This document shows, in pieces, positions 53,102 to 61,077 of a DNA stretch of 64,000 nucleotides (its first letter is position 1; every line of letters starts with the position of its first letter). The stretch spans positions 620,001-684,000 of the forward strand of contig JAGYJP010000001.1 of the NCBI GenBank assembly GCA_018402075.1, in the 5' to 3' direction. Under the pieces are notes generated by a model. The model was given only the letters and a program-made list of their open reading frames with translations, searched no databases and was not told where the DNA came from. Origin of the DNA: Candidatus Nanopelagicales bacterium (lineage in GTDB: Bacteria > Actinomycetota > Actinomycetes > S36-B12). The position numbers were made by a program, and so were the translations under genes.

Positions 53102-54309
53102 GCGTGCGCCCGTCGAATCTCGTTCCTAGCAATATCGCGGAGGTGTACTTCATCTGGACCGTCCGCGAAACGCAGGGAACGAATACCGGCATACATGCGT
53201 GGCAACGGAGTATCAGGACCAATTCCCCCTCCACCAAATGATTGAATGGCTCGATCAACGACGGCGAGTGCTGCTCGCGGAGCCACCACCTTGATAGATG
53301 CAATTTCTGTTCGCGCAGCTTTGGCGCCATATTGTTCAATCATCCATGCAGCCTTGAGCGTGAGCAACCGAGCCTGGTCAATCTCGATTCGTGATTCAGC
53401 AATCCATTGTTGAATCACTCCTTGGTTAATGAGCGGCCCACCGAATACCTCCCGCTTTGATGTGCGGTCAATCATCATGGCTAATGCCCGCTCTGCCATT
53501 CCCAGAGTTCGCATGCAGTGATGAATTCGACCCGGCCCTAGACGTGCCTGCGCAATCGCAAAACCGCTTCCTTCTTCACCTAGAAGGTTTGTTGCAGGCA
53601 CCCGAACATTGTCGAAATTTACTTCACCGTGGCCATGTTGATCGTGGTACCCGAAAGTGCTGAGATCTCGCATCCGAGTAACACCCGGTGAGTTCACTGG
53701 GACCAAAATCATGGACTGCTGTAGGTGCCGAGGTGCTTCTGGATCTGTCTTGCCCATGACAATCATGACCGCGCAACGAGGATCCATGACTCCGGAGGTC
53801 CACCACTTTCTGCCATTGAGGACATAGTCGCTGCCATCGCGAGTAATGGACAGCTGAATATTTGTGGCGTCAGATGAACCCACGTCTGGCTCTGTCATGG
53901 CAAATGCGGAACGAATGCGGCCTTCCGAGAGCGGAACCAACCATTCTTCTTTTTGGGCATCTGTGCCAAACATGGACAAGATCTCCATGTTTCCTGTGTC
54001 TGGCGCAGCACAGTTGATTGCCTCGGGGGCAATGTCAATGGACCATCCCGTTTTCTCAGCAATGTAGGCGTAATCAACCGCACCCAGTCCGTCAGAGAGA
54101 GAGGGAAGGAATAGATTCCATAAGCCCTGGGCACGAGCTTTTACTTTGAGTTCCTCCACAACGGGTGGAACGGTATTCACTTCGCCGGAGGCAATGAGTT
54201 CCATTCGTTGGCGCTCATAAATGGGCTCTGCTGGGAAAACTTCTGCCTCCATGAATGAATCCATATTCTTCAGAAGTGTCTCGCCGCGTGGGCTTAGTCC
54301 TAATTGCAT
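53098..54309 (-). CDS. Acyl-CoA dehydrogenase (ACAD10/11-like)
   Basis: A 403-residue FAD flavoprotein. The segment AFAMTEPDVGSSDATNIQ (about 135-152) binds the flavin and substrate, YVLNGRKWWTSG follows, and the C-terminal QSFGGGGIGPDTPLPRMY with RFADGPDEVHLRDIA belongs to the branch that includes ACAD10/11. It would oxidise or rearrange an acyl-CoA substrate. It forms an overlapping pair with the kinase-like gene downstream and is divergent from an enoyl-CoA hydratase gene, giving a small fatty-acid-type catabolic group. Confidence 0.92.
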   Translation of the reverse strand: MQLGLSPRGETLLKNMDSFMEAEVFPAEPIYERQRMELIASGEVNTVPPVVEELKVKARAQGLWNLFLPSLSDGLGAVDYAYIAEKTGWSIDIAPEAINCAAPDTGNMEILSMFGTDAQKEEWLVPLSEGRIRSAFAMTEPDVGSSDATNIQLSITRDGSDYVLNGRKWWTSGVMDPRCAVMIVMGKTDPEAPRHLQQSMILVPVNSPGVTRMRDLSTFGYHDQHGHGEVNFDNVRVPATNLLGEEGSGFAIAQARLGPGRIHHCMRTLGMAERALAMMIDRTSKREVFGGPLINQGVIQQWIAESRIEIDQARLLTLKAAWMIEQYGAKAARTEIASIKVVAPRAALAVVDRAIQSFGGGGIGPDTPLPRMYAGIRSLRFADGPDEVHLRDIARNEIRRAHA

Positions 54310-54447
54310 GTACCCATCTTTGCGTAAAACAATAATTTATGGATGCCGGATGTCCGAGATCGGTAAGTTTCTCGCTCTCCAAGCCCAATCCACCCTCACT
54401 CTGGGTCTTTTGGAAGACATGAATACTGGATCTGTCATCATGGGGCC

Positions 54448-55227
54448 ATGGTGATCACAACGGAAAAACGCGGACACGTATTCCTCATCGGAATCAATCG
54501 TCCTCAAAAACTCAATGCCATGAACCTTGAAGCCTTGAGCATGTTTGCCGAGGCTTACAACACCCTAGATACTGACCCGGAACTGCGAGTAGGTGTTGTT
54601 TATGCGCACGGCGAGAATTTCAGTGCGGGTCTGGATCTAGCCGAAGTAGGCCCTGAGGTAGCAAAGAATGGACCTGGAGCGTTAGCAGGCAACGGGCGAA
54701 TTGATCCCTACGGACTCTGGGGTGACCAGGTGAGTAAGCCAATTGTCATGGCTGTCCATGGAATTGCGTACACATTGAGTATTGAGTTGGCCCTCGCCGC
54801 CGACATTGTGATTGCCGCTGAGAATGTTCGATTCCGCCAACTGGAAATTGGCCGGGGGATTGTGCCTTTTGGTGGTGCCACCCTGCGAGCACCGATACAA
54901 CTCGGGTGGGGAAACGCAATGCGATTCCTGCTCACCGGCGAAGAATTCGATGCCCAGGAAGCACTTCGAATCGGTTTGGTTCAGGAAGTTGTCCCGGTGG
55001 GTACAGATACTGACAGGGCAATAGAGATTGCCGAACTGATAGCACGGCAGGCACCACTGGGAGTAGCAGCTACCCTCGCCAATGCACGTATTGGGCAGCA
55101 AGATGGTAAGAAAGCCGCCGTCGAGCACCTACGAGAGACCGTTCCCGTTATTCTCGCGAGCTCTGATGCCGCAGAGGGCATTCAAAGCTTCGTGGAAAGA
55201 CGTGAAGGAAATTTCACCGGTAAATGA
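54448..55227 (+). CDS. Enoyl-CoA hydratase / isomerase family protein
   Basis: A 259-residue crotonase-fold enzyme. The oxyanion-hole segments are FSAGLDLAEVG (near 52-62) and ELALAADIVIAAENVRFRQLEIGRG (near 112). The usual catalytic glutamates at the ends of the second motif are partly replaced (GRGIVPFGGATLR), so hydratase activity is not certain and it may act as an isomerase or thioesterase. It is divergent from the acyl-CoA dehydrogenase and ends one base from the convergent homocysteine methyltransferase gene. CATCAT lies six bases before the ATG, a weak leaderless element. Confidence 0.87.
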   Translation: MVITTEKRGHVFLIGINRPQKLNAMNLEALSMFAEAYNTLDTDPELRVGVVYAHGENFSAGLDLAEVGPEVAKNGPGALAGNGRIDPYGLWGDQVSKPIVMAVHGIAYTLSIELALAADIVIAAENVRFRQLEIGRGIVPFGGATLRAPIQLGWGNAMRFLLTGEEFDAQEALRIGLVQEVVPVGTDTDRAIEIAELIARQAPLGVAATLANARIGQQDGKKAAVEHLRETVPVILASSDAAEGIQSFVERREGNFTGK

Positions 55228-55228
55228 A

Positions 55229-56110
55229 CTACAACATAACTTTTTTTACAGCTGCCACATGAGCGTCCGTTGAACCACAGCAAGCACCGACAATGTCCAC
55301 CCCGCTGGTTTTGAGCCCTTCGACCAGGTCACTCATGGCTTCAGGGGTCCCGTTGTAGACAAAGTCTCCGCCAACAAGTTCGGGCAGTCCCGCATTTGTT
55401 TGCATAATGAGTAGGGCGCCATCGGGACGAGCAGCAACCATTTGCTCAGCGATTGTTTTCATTTCCTCAAATCCGCGACCACAGTTAGCCCCCACGACAT
55501 CGGCACCAAGTTCGACCATGGAAGTTACCGCTTGACTGGGCGATACGCCCATCATTGTGTGCAAATTGGTATCGAAACTCAAAGTGGCGAATACCGGCAG
55601 ATCAGGAGCCACTTGCTTTGCCGCTGCAATTGCTGCGGCCACTTCGCTCAGATCGCTCATGGTCTCAATGAGAATTGCATCGACTCCGCCATCGACAAGT
55701 CCTTTGATTTGCTCGGCAAAAACTTCAACTGCCAACTCATGGGTCAAAATGCCCATGGGTTCCATCAAGTCGCCGGAAGGACCAATGTCACCCATGACGA
55801 ATACGCCTTCGCGTTTGTCGGCAACAGCCCGCGCCAGTTCAGCCGCAGCCTTATTGAGTTCATAGACTCGATCTTCAAGGCCGTGCATCTCTAAGCGGGG
55901 GCGGCTACCACCGAAAGTATTAGTGGTGAGAAGTTGCGCCCCGGCCGCAGCGTATTCATCAAGAATTGCTGTGACTACGTCTGCATGTTCCACATTCCAC
56001 AGCTCGGGGGCTCCACCATCGACTAGTCCGCGGTCCTGCAATGCGGTACCCATGGCTCCATCGGCCACTCGAACTTTGCCGGCACGAATTTCATTGAGCA
56101 GTTGCGACAT
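55229..56110 (-). CDS. Homocysteine S-methyltransferase family protein
   Basis: A 293-residue zinc-dependent barrel. The N-terminal VADGAMGTALQDRG, the first zinc cysteine in GANCGRG (near 205) and the C-terminal pair in GACCGS (near 274) are the family marks. It transfers a methyl group to homocysteine to form methionine, from S-methylmethionine, betaine or, in MetH, methylcobalamin; the MetH cobalamin domains are absent, so it is a stand-alone enzyme. The ATG with AAGAGA upstream is preferred to 56203. It may link with the transsulfuration genes at 3-6 kb. Confidence 0.9.
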   Translation of the reverse strand: MSQLLNEIRAGKVRVADGAMGTALQDRGLVDGGAPELWNVEHADVVTAILDEYAAAGAQLLTTNTFGGSRPRLEMHGLEDRVYELNKAAAELARAVADKREGVFVMGDIGPSGDLMEPMGILTHELAVEVFAEQIKGLVDGGVDAILIETMSDLSEVAAAIAAAKQVAPDLPVFATLSFDTNLHTMMGVSPSQAVTSMVELGADVVGANCGRGFEEMKTIAEQMVAARPDGALLIMQTNAGLPELVGGDFVYNGTPEAMSDLVEGLKTSGVDIVGACCGSTDAHVAAVKKVML

Positions 56111-56217
56111 GTGTCTCTTTTCGGTTGAGGTCTGTCCCACAATCTTTCCATACGCCAACGAAAAATCCGGGAATACCGTGTGGTGTCCCAAGTTCGTACG
56201 CAATTAAACTCCCTGGC

Positions 56218-56772
56218 ATGCCTGATACCAGCGGCGATAGATCCGCCCACTTCCCTGCGATCGAGAAAAAGTACGGCCAGCCCATGTCGTATTGGTTCGA
56301 TCAAATGGAACAGGTCTCCGGGAAAAAGTATCCCGAGCAAATCGCGTACCTCCGAGGAAATCACGGCTTTACTCAGGCTCATGCCAATGCACTGGTCCTC
56401 TATTCTCGTGGTTCCACGACTTCACGTCGGTTCAATAATTTTGAGGAATTTCTCGCCCCCTTGGAACCAATCAAACAAGAAACCATCCGAGAAATTTTCG
56501 ATGTACTGACCGCGAAGTATCCGAAAATGAAGCTCGTCATTGCCTGGAATCAACCCATGTTGAAATACCAGGGCGCATACGTCTTTGGGGTATCTGTGTC
56601 TAAAAACCACATCACGATTGCTCCGTGGAACGCAGAGATCGTTGACGAATTCAGGCCCAGACTCACGGACTACACCGTGAACAAGAAGACGATCCAGGTG
56701 CCCGTTGATTGGAAAGTAGATAAGAAACTCCTGCGCGACATGATCACCGCGCAGGTTAAATCACTTCCGTAG
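56218..56772 (+). CDS. DUF4287 and DUF1801 domain protein
   Basis: A 184-residue cytoplasmic protein. The N-terminal half (about 10-75: YWFDQMEQVSGKKYPEQIAY, then RGNHGFTQAHANALVLYSRG) fits DUF4287; the C-terminal half (about 85-180: PEPI-like LEPIKQETIREIFDVL, MKLVIAWNQPMLKY, ITIAPWNAE) fits DUF1801, a domain related to frataxin-like folds. Function is unknown. A TAAACT lies seven bases before the ATG. Its last 17 bases overlap the convergent methyltransferase gene. Confidence 0.82.
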   Translation: MPDTSGDRSAHFPAIEKKYGQPMSYWFDQMEQVSGKKYPEQIAYLRGNHGFTQAHANALVLYSRGSTTSRRFNNFEEFLAPLEPIKQETIREIFDVLTAKYPKMKLVIAWNQPMLKYQGAYVFGVSVSKNHITIAPWNAEIVDEFRPRLTDYTVNKKTIQVPVDWKVDKKLLRDMITAQVKSLP

Positions 56773-57400
56773 AAGTGCTCCCAAAATCAGAATCAGGGTT
56801 GCGGAGGATACTCACACAAAATTCAGCATCACTGCGCCACGGTCGCAGGTCCCAGGTGGAGAAACGGGATTCCAATATGAAACCTGCCTGACTTATGTGT
56901 GCATCGAAATCTGAAGTCTCGTATCTCTCCGTGTGAAACCCAACTACACAAGGCGCCCCGGGCAGCAGGTGAGAACGAATTGCGGTGAGTGCCGCCACTT
57001 CTGTGCCAGGGGCGACATAGGTGATCACATTGCCTGCACTGACCGCAGCGTCAAAGAGTTGCGGTTGGCCGTGATCCCGCAGATCCAGGGTCGAGAGATC
57101 CGCACATATATATGTGGGGCCCGGGTTATCAATCGTTGCCGATTCAATAAGAACAGGGTCAATGTCCACACCGACAACCTCGTGCCCCCTGAGACTCAAC
57201 TCCCCCGCGGTACGACCCTGGCCACACCCTGCGTCAAGTATGCGGCTGGCTGGCGCAACGATTGCATCCATGAGGCGGGCCTCGCCCGTGGTGTCGCCAC
57301 CAGAAGTTGATAACTCCCGAAAGTGTTCTGCGTACCACTCCGAGTGGCCCGGCTCGGTCTCACTGAACCATCTGGGCTTCGGGTACTTGGGGGTTTTCAC
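56756..57400 (-). CDS. SAM-dependent methyltransferase, class I
   Basis: A 214-residue Rossmann-fold methyltransferase. Motif I is RILDAGCGQGRTAGEL (near 52-67), motif II VVGVDIDPVLIESA, motif III region FDAAVSAGNVITYVAPG. The start is GTG with AAGGA seven bases upstream; an in-frame ATG 39 bases earlier has no ribosome site. The substrate is unknown; no catalytic motif points to DNA, RNA or a particular metabolite. It overlaps the convergent DUF4287 gene by 17 bases. Confidence 0.87.
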   Translation of the reverse strand: MKTPKYPKPRWFSETEPGHSEWYAEHFRELSTSGGDTTGEARLMDAIVAPASRILDAGCGQGRTAGELSLRGHEVVGVDIDPVLIESATIDNPGPTYICADLSTLDLRDHGQPQLFDAAVSAGNVITYVAPGTEVAALTAIRSHLLPGAPCVVGFHTERYETSDFDAHISQAGFILESRFSTWDLRPWRSDAEFCVSILRNPDSDFGSTSTEVI

Positions 57401-57505
57401 ACCCTGATCCTTGCAGATAAATCTCCCGGAAACCTCCACGAAGGGTTAACCCAAAGTTCACCCTGGTATCACTCAATATATTTCGATCCCTGACATTATT
57501 TCGCA

Positions 57506-58168
57506 ATGACATCTGACCTCACCTCAGCGTTCGAACACATTCCACTTGAGCACCGGATTGTTCTTGGCTCATCAAGTGTTCGACTCCAGAAGGAATTCGA
57601 GGGGCAGTTCAACGCCCCAACAATTGAACGTTTTATTCTCAGCTCCTATGAAGACTTCGCCGGCCGGGCCAAGGTCGATACCTATCTGCCTGTTTTCGCC
57701 GAGCGCTTTGCCCGAGAAAGGCTGCGGGCGTTGAGTCTGGTTGAAGGAATGACCCCCCATGACGTTCCCGTGGTTCTGTTCCTCTGTGTGCACAATGCGG
57801 GTCGCTCCCAAATGGCACTCGGGTGGTTTAAGTACCTTGCGGGTGATCGAGCCATTGCATGGAGTGGTGGCTCCGAACCCAGCAGCGAAGTCAACCCTGC
57901 TGCGATCGAAGCAATGGCCGAGATCGGTATCGATATTTCTGGCGAGTTCCCCAAACCGTGGACCGACGAAATTGTTCGAGCCTCAGATGTTGTGATATCC
58001 ATGGGCTGCGGTGATGCCTGTCCTATTTTCCCCGGCAAGCGCTATGAAGACTGGATCCTGGAAGATCCCGAGGGACTCGGCGTGGACGTAATTCGGCCTA
58101 TCCGCGACGATATTGAACTTCGCGTACGCGCACTCCTCGCCGAACTCAATGTGGAAGTGAAGTCTTAA
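57506..58168 (+). CDS. arsC: Arsenate reductase, low-molecular-weight phosphatase type
   Basis: A 220-residue enzyme with a helical N-terminal domain of about 80 residues before the phosphatase-fold catalytic domain. The P-loop is LCVHNAGRSQMA with nucleophile Cys94 and Arg100; the acidic loop is LEDPEGLGVD near 188. A further Cys pair (CGDACP) lies near 172. This two-domain form is typical of actinobacteria, where mycothiol often serves as reductant. It converts arsenate to arsenite, which the ACR3 pump removes. CATTAT six bases before the ATG is a weak leaderless element. Confidence 0.9.
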   Translation: MTSDLTSAFEHIPLEHRIVLGSSSVRLQKEFEGQFNAPTIERFILSSYEDFAGRAKVDTYLPVFAERFARERLRALSLVEGMTPHDVPVVLFLCVHNAGRSQMALGWFKYLAGDRAIAWSGGSEPSSEVNPAAIEAMAEIGIDISGEFPKPWTDEIVRASDVVISMGCGDACPIFPGKRYEDWILEDPEGLGVDVIRPIRDDIELRVRALLAELNVEVKS

Positions 58169-58186
58169 TAACTGACAGTTGATGCA

Positions 58187-58501
58187 CTATTCATCAGTCA
58201 AGGCAGCACGAACTTCTTCAAGACGCTTGCGATTCAGTGTGTACCACGCCCACGTGCCACGCTTTTCTCGACTCAACACGCCTGCATCGGTCAGGATTTT
58301 TAAGTGGTGACTGATTGTCGGTTGGGTCAGTCCCAGGGGTTCGGTCAAAGCACAGACACACGCTTCACCCCCCTCAGATGCCCTAATCATGTCCAGTAAC
58401 TGCAACCGAGTGGGATCGGCAACCACCTTTAACAGAGCGGCCCGCTCAACGGCACCCGTTCGATGAGGCACTTCCCCAGCGGGCTGGCACAACGAAGACA
58501 T
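58187..58501 (-). CDS. arsR: ArsR-family metalloregulator
   Basis: A 104-residue winged-helix repressor. The sensor site is the cysteine pair in GEACVCALTEPLG (near 45-57) at the start of the helix before the recognition helix LTQPTISHHLKIL. Arsenite binding to these cysteines releases DNA in the family. The ATG at 58501 is chosen; the open frame to 58561 would cover the operator and promoter of the efflux gene. It lies convergent with arsC and divergent from ACR3. Confidence 0.92.
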   Translation of the reverse strand: MSSLCQPAGEVPHRTGAVERAALLKVVADPTRLQLLDMIRASEGGEACVCALTEPLGLTQPTISHHLKILTDAGVLSREKRGTWAWYTLNRKRLEEVRAALTDE

Positions 58502-58517
58502 GCTGGCCAGTATTGCA

Positions 58518-58545
58518 TTGACAGTCACGCAAGCGAGGCTAATAT
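58518..58545 (+). promoter_or_regulatory. Promoter of the ACR3 gene
   Basis: TTGACA at 58518-58523 and TAATAT at 58540-58545 with a 16-base spacer, a near-consensus sigma-70-type promoter in the arsR-ACR3 gap. Confidence 0.6.
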
Positions 58546-58549
58546 ATGC

Positions 58550-58565
58550 ATAGACAATCATCTAT
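58550..58565. promoter_or_regulatory. Probable ArsR operator
   Basis: ATAGACAATCATCTAT is a five-base inverted repeat with a six-base spacer, AT-rich on both sides. It begins five bases after the -10 of the efflux promoter, where ArsR binding would block transcription. Confidence 0.5.
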
Positions 58566-58615
58566 ATATCAAATCCAGTTGATGGCACGATTACCCAGAT
58601 AGGGAGTGGATTGCT

Positions 58616-59692
58616 ATGCGTACTGCCCAGCCTGAAGAGGAAGCGGTCATCAGCCGACTCTCCCTGCTCGATCGGTTCCTACCGGTGTGGATTTTGGTCG
58701 CCATGGGAATTGGTCTACTACTGGGTCGATTTGTGCCTGCCGTACCTGACATTCTCGATGCAATTCAGATCGATGGCACCTCACTGCCCATTGCCCTGGG
58801 GCTCCTGCTCATGATGTATCCGGTATTGGCCAAGGTGAATTACCAAGACATGGGCCGGGTCACCGGTGACCGGACCATGTTGTGGCTCTCGTTGCTGCTC
58901 AACTGGGTATTGGGTCCGCTCCTGATGTTCGTTCTGGCATGGACCTTCCTTGCCGATCAACCAGCCTTCCGCACCGGGCTAATCGTTATTGGGTTGGCGC
59001 GATGCATTGCCATGGTCCTGATCTGGAATGACCTCGCATGCGGTGATCGCGAGGCGGGAGCTTTGCTGGTCGCCATAAATTCAGTCTTCCAAATCCTGGC
59101 CTATGCCCTACTGGGAGCCTTCTATCTCAAGATTTTGCCCGGCTGGCTCGGATTAGATACCCAAGACGTTGAATTCTCCATGTGGGCCATCACAAAAGCT
59201 GTATTGATATTTCTTGGTATCCCACTGGTGGCTGGGTATCTGACTCGACGTATTGGGATCAAACGCAAAGGCAAGCAGTGGTACCAGGACAAATTCGAGC
59301 CCTTCATTAGCCCGTTCGCACTTTATGGTCTGCTCTTTACCATCATTGTGATGTTTGCCCTCCAGGGTGAAGCTATTACAGGTGATCCAGTTTCCGTCGT
59401 GCGCATTGCCGTTCCGCTGTTGCTGTACTTCATCATTATGTGGAGCGTGTCATTTGCCGTCGGTGCCAAAGCAGGGCTCGGTTACCGAAAGACAACAACA
59501 CTCGCATTCACCGCAGCCGGAAACAACTTCGAGTTGGCAATTGCAGTCGCGATAGGCGTGTGGGGAATCACTTCAGGCGAAGCCTTGGCGGGCGTTGTTG
59601 GCCCACTCATTGAAGTTCCCGCACTCGTTGCCCTGGTGTATGTATCGCTATGGTTGCGCCGGCGCTACTTTAAGGAGTCGTCTCCGCAATAG
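58616..59692 (+). CDS. acr3: ACR3-family arsenite efflux transporter
   Basis: A 358-residue membrane carrier with ten hydrophobic segments. Family marks are LLLMMYPVLAKVNYQDMG (near 62-79), the conserved cysteine region ARCIAMVLIWNDLACGD (near 127-143) and the late AAGNNFELAIAVAIG (near 302). It exports arsenite by proton exchange. GGGAG precedes the ATG. The gene is controlled from the arsR-facing operator, and arsC lies just beyond arsR, making a small arsenic-resistance set. The 3' end overlaps the convergent PstS-like gene by 23 bases. Confidence 0.93.
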   Translation: MRTAQPEEEAVISRLSLLDRFLPVWILVAMGIGLLLGRFVPAVPDILDAIQIDGTSLPIALGLLLMMYPVLAKVNYQDMGRVTGDRTMLWLSLLLNWVLGPLLMFVLAWTFLADQPAFRTGLIVIGLARCIAMVLIWNDLACGDREAGALLVAINSVFQILAYALLGAFYLKILPGWLGLDTQDVEFSMWAITKAVLIFLGIPLVAGYLTRRIGIKRKGKQWYQDKFEPFISPFALYGLLFTIIVMFALQGEAITGDPVSVVRIAVPLLLYFIIMWSVSFAVGAKAGLGYRKTTTLAFTAAGNNFELAIAVAIGVWGITSGEALAGVVGPLIEVPALVALVYVSLWLRRRYFKESSPQ

Positions 59693-61001
59693 GTGACTCA
59701 ATAACGTCCATATCAATATCATCTTCAAGGCTGTCAAGTTGAACCCGCATTGCCGGAATTGCCAGAATGCGAATTGGCTCTGGCAATGGCGTGAGCCCGA
59801 CCGAGTCGAACGTGCCCTGCCCAGCCAATCTCAAAAAGAACTGCCCGGTTGACAGTGGCAACGGATTATTGGGTTCATCGCAGACCATGATTGAAGACAC
59901 CGCAATAACCGGCCATCCGGCCAAAGCTTGGTCGTCTATGAGAATCACTTTCGCCGAAGCGATATCAAACTGCTCGGGAATAGGAATTCCACCCACAGCA
60001 TGGCTGGCCACAATATTGCCTTGTTCATCTGTTGTCAGTCCTGTTGCGGCAATTCCCACCTTGGGTAGATCGACATTCGTAATGCTGATTGGTTGCCCAT
60101 CAACTGGTAAGTCCGCAATAGGAATAACGTTGTTGTTCGGGATGAACACCGGCATGATCGCAACCGTTCCCTCACCCGGCAGGCTGTCGAATTCGACATC
60201 GGCATCGAGATCAATCTCGACATCGTCACTAACAACCATGTTTTCATCTTCTATAAAAACGTCTTCGTCCGTAAAATCTTCGTCCGTGAAGTCTTCGTCC
60301 GTGAAGTCTTCGTCCGTGAAGTCGTCTTCGAATGCGCCGCCAGCCATTTCATCGACAATTTCTTGATAGGTAGCAAAAGGACGTCCAGTGGTCAGGGTGG
60401 AGACTTGACCCTGTGTCCATTTGTCCGGAGCCTGTTGTGTTAGCCAGGCGGTCATCGCTTCGACGGCCCCCGAGGGGCCTTCCAAACGCAATAAATCAAC
60501 CGGGATATCGGGTATCTCAAAACCACCATTTGCATCAGCAATTACGGGATCTGCCCAGGAGGTGATAGATCCCGTCAGTATCCCGGCGACCGCTTCAGGG
60601 GTAAGCAGCAGTCCATCCAGGCCCAAAATATTTACTGCCATCACGATTGGGGTGCCATACACCGGCACCGTCAGGACATCTCCGGTGCACTGGGCGGCGA
60701 ATTGGCTCAAGTCGGCGGCAGTGGCTGGTCGATCGAGGATTTGTACTTTGGCTTCAGCATTTTCGCCGATAGCAACCGGTACAAGGGACTGCTCGGGGCA
60801 TACTCCGTTGAGCGCAACATTCACGGCAGCAACGGCCTCAAAATAGTCCGGACTCACCGCAACTTCCTGGGATCCTGGGTTACAAATTATTGTGCGCTCC
60901 AAGCGAGCCGCCAATACATCCGGCGGTAAGGGTGGGGTGCATGCCGCCGTAAAAGCTAATGCCACACCGAGAACCACAATTGACTTGGCTGTTCCACGCA
61001 C
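59670..61001 (-). CDS. PstS-like lipoprotein with acidic tandem repeat
   Basis: A 443-residue lipoprotein; the signal ends in FTAAC with Cys21 lipidated. Residues about 35-205 resemble a phosphate-binding-protein fold (TPIVMAVNILGLDGLLLTPE, ILTGSITSWADP, DLLRLEGPSGAVEAMTAW), close to PstS but diverged. In the middle the unit FTDED is repeated four times (about residues 228-247) within a strongly acidic, probably disordered linker, followed by a second beta-rich half. AAGGAG precedes the GTG start. It is the gene after pstS, separated by a strong stem-loop, so a role at the phosphate transporter is likely; what it binds is unknown. Confidence 0.78.
   Translation of the reverse strand: MRGTAKSIVVLGVALAFTAACTPPLPPDVLAARLERTIICNPGSQEVAVSPDYFEAVAAVNVALNGVCPEQSLVPVAIGENAEAKVQILDRPATAADLSQFAAQCTGDVLTVPVYGTPIVMAVNILGLDGLLLTPEAVAGILTGSITSWADPVIADANGGFEIPDIPVDLLRLEGPSGAVEAMTAWLTQQAPDKWTQGQVSTLTTGRPFATYQEIVDEMAGGAFEDDFTDEDFTDEDFTDEDFTDEDVFIEDENMVVSDDVEIDLDADVEFDSLPGEGTVAIMPVFIPNNNVIPIADLPVDGQPISITNVDLPKVGIAATGLTTDEQGNIVASHAVGGIPIPEQFDIASAKVILIDDQALAGWPVIAVSSIMVCDEPNNPLPLSTGQFFLRLAGQGTFDSVGLTPLPEPIRILAIPAMRVQLDSLEDDIDMDVIESPIAETTP
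60261..60320 (-). repeat. In-frame 15-base coding repeat (FTDED units)
   Basis: Four near-identical 15-base units (plus-strand form GTCTTCGTCCGTGAA) inside the PstS-like gene, each encoding five residues of an acidic repeat. Likely length-variable by slippage. Confidence 0.9.
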
Positions 61002-61018
61002 AGTTTCTCCTTAAAGTG

Positions 61019-61063
61019 CGGTGGGGGTGTGACACGGCGTCGCCGCATGCCACACCCCCACCG
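61019..61063 (-). terminator. Stem-loop between pstS and the PstS-like gene
   Basis: CGGTGGGGGTGTG (61019-61031) pairs perfectly over 13 bases with 61051-61063; loop of 19 bases. In the direction of transcription there is no long T-run, so it may attenuate or protect the pstS message rather than end it fully. Confidence 0.75.
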
Positions 61064-61077
61064 TAATGAGTTATTTC

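Noticed and set aside
60261..60320. Possible CRISPR-like short repeat
   Set aside because: The units are contiguous without spacers and in frame with a coding sequence, so this is a protein repeat.
59767..60366. Plus-strand frame of 199 codons
   Set aside because: Antisense to the PstS-like gene; its SSSVKSSSVK run is only the complement of the FTDED coding repeat.
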